Shown here in pieces: positions 6,080 through 8,776 of a stretch of DNA of 8,776 nucleotides. The position numbers and the translations under genes were made by a program. How positions within the stretch are numbered: the first letter of the stretch is position 1; the number at the start of each line of letters is the position of its first letter. This DNA is from Chitinophaga pinensis (GTDB lineage: Bacteria > Bacteroidota > Bacteroidia > SXHM01). The stretch is from assembly GCA_945889235.1 (NCBI GenBank), contig CAMDBK010000113.1:1-8776 (forward strand), read 5' to 3'. Below the pieces are notes generated by a model. That model made no database searches and had not been told where the DNA came from. It saw only the letters and a list, made by a program, of their open reading frames with translations.

Positions 6080-7669
6080 ATGTTTAAACCATCTTACATT
6101 CATTATTCAGAAACAGGTTTTTTCTCAAACCTTATATTGGATTATATTTCCGGAAAGCCAGAACTAAAAGGCTTTTACGAATATGCTCCCGAACTTTCTT
6201 CTTTCAGTAAAAAGATAAACGACAGAAAAAAAATTCAGGTAGAAAGAGAGTTGCTTGCTGATGTTTTGTTGCAACAAAACAAGTCATTAGGTGCAAACGA
6301 AAAAGTTCTTGCAAACATTCAACTGCTTAGAAATAACAACACGTTTACAGTAACTACAGGACACCAGCTAAATCTATTCACCGGACCGCTTTATTTCATT
6401 TATAAAATCATTTCCACCATTAACCTTGCTGAAAAATTAAAGCAGGAATTTCCTGCTAATGATTTTATTCCTGTTTACTGGATGCACTGCGAAGACCATG
6501 ATTTTGCAGAAATAAATCACATTCATCTTTTTGGAAAAAAGATAGAATGGAAAGAAGAGCACCACGGAGCAGCAGGAGAAATTGCAACAGCATCGCTGCG
6601 TTCAGTTATTGATGAACTTAAAACTATTCTTGGTGAAAGTGAAAACGCAACTGAATTGATTTCTCTTTTTTCTGATGCCTATCTTAATCATCCTAATCTT
6701 GCGGATGCCATGCGTTTCCTTTGCCACCAATTGTTTGGCAAATACGGCTTGGTAATTTTAGATGCACGTGACAAAAGATTGAAACAAAGGTTTGTTCAGC
6801 AATTCAAACAAGATATTTTTCAAAACACCAATTACAAATTGGTTTCTGAAACCAATACAGAATTAGAAAAGCTGGATTATAAAACGCAGGTAAATCCCCG
6901 TGAAATCAATTGCTTTTATTTATCAGAAGGAAAACGTGAACGCATTGTTAAAAACGAAAACAAGTTTGAAGTACTGAATACTTCTGTAGCTTTTTCAAAA
7001 GAAGAATTAGAAATAGAAATAGAAAATCATCCTGAAAAGTTTAGTCCGAATGTAGTGCTGCGCCCATTGTATCAGGAACATATTTTACCCAACCTTGCTT
7101 ACATTGGTGGGGCAGGGGAGTTGGCTTACTGGCTGCAATACAAGAGCATGTTTGATGCTGCAAAGATTTCTTTTCCTGTTTTGGTGTTACGTAATTCAGT
7201 AATGGTGGCGGAAGAAAATCTCACACAAAAAATAGCAAGACTTGGTTTTTCAGCAAAAGATTTTTTCTCAGCAGAAGAGAACCTGGTCAATGATTTTATT
7301 GCAGCTCATTCTTCTGTTGAAATCAGCTTAGCAGCTGAGCAGCAGAAACTGAAAGAACTATTTGCATCCATAAAAGCAACAGCAACAAAAGTTGATTCAA
7401 CTTTAGAAGCCAGTATTGAAGCAGAATTACAGAAACAATTAAAAGTAATTGAGCAATTAGAAAGCCGCATACAACGTGCTGAAAAGAAGAAACACGAAAC
7501 CTCTGTTAATCAAATCAAATCAATTCGTGAGAAATTGTTTCCTGCCAATTCATTGCAAGAGCGCCACGAAAACATAAGTACGTTTTACTTGCGCTACGGA
7601 AGTTGTTTTATTCAAACATTGAAAGAAAACCTTCAACCGTTAGATTGCAGGTTTATTAATTTAGAGTAA
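6080..7669 (+). CDS. bshC: Bacillithiol synthase BshC (putative cysteine-adding enzyme)
   Basis: BshC performs the last step of bacillithiol synthesis, joining cysteine to the glucosamine-malate made by BshA and BshB. Bacillithiol is a cytosolic low-molecular-weight thiol used in redox balance and detoxification. The 529-residue product has the normal length and family motifs: TTGHQLNLFTGPLYFIYK (92-109), VYWMHCEDHDFAEINH (132-147) and LRPLYQEHILPNLAYIGGAGE (ends at 347, in a Rossmann-like core). A charged helical stretch from about 395 to 485 fits the family's coiled coil. The ATG at 6080 gives the expected short N-terminus. The gene lies 38 bp after rimO and probably shares its transcript. 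bshA and bshB are not in this window; in Bacteroidota the bsh genes are often unlinked. The assignment is confident from sequence; the step-specific activity is established mainly by genetics in Firmicutes. Confidence 0.95.
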   Translation: MFKPSYIHYSETGFFSNLILDYISGKPELKGFYEYAPELSSFSKKINDRKKIQVERELLADVLLQQNKSLGANEKVLANIQLLRNNNTFTVTTGHQLNLFTGPLYFIYKIISTINLAEKLKQEFPANDFIPVYWMHCEDHDFAEINHIHLFGKKIEWKEEHHGAAGEIATASLRSVIDELKTILGESENATELISLFSDAYLNHPNLADAMRFLCHQLFGKYGLVILDARDKRLKQRFVQQFKQDIFQNTNYKLVSETNTELEKLDYKTQVNPREINCFYLSEGKRERIVKNENKFEVLNTSVAFSKEELEIEIENHPEKFSPNVVLRPLYQEHILPNLAYIGGAGELAYWLQYKSMFDAAKISFPVLVLRNSVMVAEENLTQKIARLGFSAKDFFSAEENLVNDFIAAHSSVEISLAAEQQKLKELFASIKATATKVDSTLEASIEAELQKQLKVIEQLESRIQRAEKKKHETSVNQIKSIREKLFPANSLQERHENISTFYLRYGSCFIQTLKENLQPLDCRFINLE

Positions 7670-7678
7670 GGTTTCTGT

Positions 7679-8776
7679 TTAAAAAATCTTCGGCAAATTC
7701 CTTGGCCCGTTAAAGTTATAACAGTTACGTGCTTTTCTGCGGGCAGAGTTTGAACGCAGGTTAGTTAAACGTGCGGTAGTAAATTCAAGCAGCAACGAAA
7801 TCTCGTGCGAACCGCCTGATGAACCCGACATTTTTGATAAAGTTAAATCATAACTATATCCAAACTGGTAAATAAAAGCCCCGTTACCATCTCTTCCTCT
7901 GAAACCAAGACTGAAAATCAATGCATCGGTACGCCTTGGAGTAATAGCCGGTGTACCGTTACGGTACCACACACCAATTACCAACGGTGCGCGCAACGCA
8001 AACAAACCAAAGTTAAACGTTTGCAAAGTACTCTGGCGTTCATAGATGAAGTTGGGTGAGAGGTAGGTCAGGTTCTTGCTTCGCGCTCTTTTCTTTGAAA
8101 CAGGAATCATAAAACTCAAATTTCCGATATATTTCCGGGGAAGTCGCTGAACACCTCCTATTAAAGATTCGTTTGGTTGAGTAATGTGCTGAACTGAAAA
8201 ACCGATAGTGCTGCTTACAATCCTACGGCTGCGATGTTTCTTGATGTTAAAACGGGTCATTATACCAGCTGCTCCATCAAACATTCCTTTCTTATTATCA
8301 GAAGGTGGGCTTGCTGCTGAAGTATAAACCTGACCGTAAACAGGATCAAGCTGGTCGCTGAAAACAAAACGGCTCCAGTCAATTGATTTTTGTCTGTAAC
8401 CAGCTTGTATTCCAATATGTACATCGCACATGCGCGGAACAACTGTTATCCGGTATGAGTAATTCAATGCATAACTGTTGGTTCTCAGCAAACCATCGCC
8501 CTCAACATTACCTAAGACAACTGCACCAATTCCACCTCCAACATTAAAGTCAGCAATATCCATGTTGAAGTTATAGGTTCCATAATTACTGTTAAGCGAT
8601 GTCCAAAGGTTACGGTAATTGAAATTGACACGCAGTCCCGGGTCGGCACCAGCAAACGCAGGATTATAATAAAGCTTGTTCGAGTAGTATTGAGAAAAAG
8701 TTGGATCCTGTGCCATCAGGGCATTTGAGCCGGCAACTGACAGAAACAAAACTGCATAAAGTATGCGTAACTTCAT
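7679..8776 (-). CDS. PorP/SprF family type IX secretion system outer-membrane protein
   Basis: The 365-residue product begins with a clear signal peptide (MKLRILYAVLFLSVAG, cleavage probably after residue 22, MAQ|DP region). The PorP/SprF signature DPTFSQYYSNKLYYNPAFAG follows directly. The rest alternates in the manner of an outer-membrane beta-barrel, and the protein ends with HEISLLLEF and a basic tail (RRKARN), as is typical of the family. Members are outer-membrane partners of the type IX secretion system. PorP itself is a core-associated component; SprF-like paralogues usually sit beside a large surface adhesin and aid its export or attachment. Which subgroup this is cannot be told here, so no symbol is given. 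The ATG occupies 8774-8776, so upstream sequence is not visible and an earlier start cannot be excluded. It converges on bshC with a 9-bp gap and no obvious terminator. Confidence 0.93.
   Translation of the reverse strand: MKLRILYAVLFLSVAGSNALMAQDPTFSQYYSNKLYYNPAFAGADPGLRVNFNYRNLWTSLNSNYGTYNFNMDIADFNVGGGIGAVVLGNVEGDGLLRTNSYALNYSYRITVVPRMCDVHIGIQAGYRQKSIDWSRFVFSDQLDPVYGQVYTSAASPPSDNKKGMFDGAAGIMTRFNIKKHRSRRIVSSTIGFSVQHITQPNESLIGGVQRLPRKYIGNLSFMIPVSKKRARSKNLTYLSPNFIYERQSTLQTFNFGLFALRAPLVIGVWYRNGTPAITPRRTDALIFSLGFRGRDGNGAFIYQFGYSYDLTLSKMSGSSGGSHEISLLLEFTTARLTNLRSNSARRKARNCYNFNGPRNLPKIF

Noticed and set aside
7655..7700. Possible bidirectional terminator between the convergent bshC and PorP/SprF genes
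   Set aside because: The gap is only 9 bp and I could find no stable stem followed by a T run on either strand.
8260..8442. A 60-codon minus-strand frame overlapping the PorP/SprF gene
   Set aside because: It is an out-of-frame shadow of a complete, recognisable gene on the same strand.

Overview
The window looks like a chromosomal segment from a member of the Bacteroidota. It is AT-rich and has no Shine-Dalgarno sequences; A-rich stretches precede the start codons instead. Two promoters carry the Bacteroidota -7 octamer TAnnTTTG. The gene content is also typical of the phylum: a secreted PKD-repeat protein, a PorP/SprF-family type IX secretion protein, the small ribosomal protein once called DUF4295 (bL38), and the bacillithiol enzyme BshC. 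I cannot place it below phylum level with confidence.

Layout. Positions 1-2846 (minus strand) hold the first 948 codons of a large secreted protein that runs off the left edge. It has a signal peptide, a Cys-rich N-terminal domain, one Ig-like module and eight visible PKD-type repeats. A 325-bp divergent intergenic region (2847-3171) follows, with one promoter for each direction. On the plus strand come rpmG (bL33), the bL38 gene, a strong intrinsic terminator, ftsY, rimO and bshC. Finally, a complete PorP/SprF-family gene on the minus strand (7679-8776) faces bshC tail to tail, 9 bp away. Its start codon is the last three bases of the window.

How the genes fit together. The plus-strand block concerns ribosomes and protein targeting. 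bL33 and bL38 are large-subunit proteins, FtsY is the SRP receptor, and RimO modifies ribosomal protein uS12. BshC, at the end of the run, belongs to low-molecular-weight thiol synthesis. From general knowledge of the phylum, rpmB-rpmG-DUF4295-ftsY-rimO is a familiar gene order; here rpmB is missing and a divergent PKD-protein gene takes its place. The two flanking minus-strand genes both point to type IX secretion and the cell surface: a likely exported cargo or adhesin, and an outer-membrane partner-type protein.

The most unusual feature is in the spacers rather than the genes. Each of the four gaps in the plus-strand run holds a different short structured sequence: an AT-rich hairpin (3353-3434), a double hairpin with paired, compensating changes (3665-3726), a CTTTGC-type element (4692-4721) and a GC-rich hairpin (6048-6072) that ends 7 nt before the bshC start codon. 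They resemble repeats scattered through Bacteroidota genomes. I found no CRISPR array, transposase, tRNA or rRNA, and no convincing new defence or biosynthetic system.
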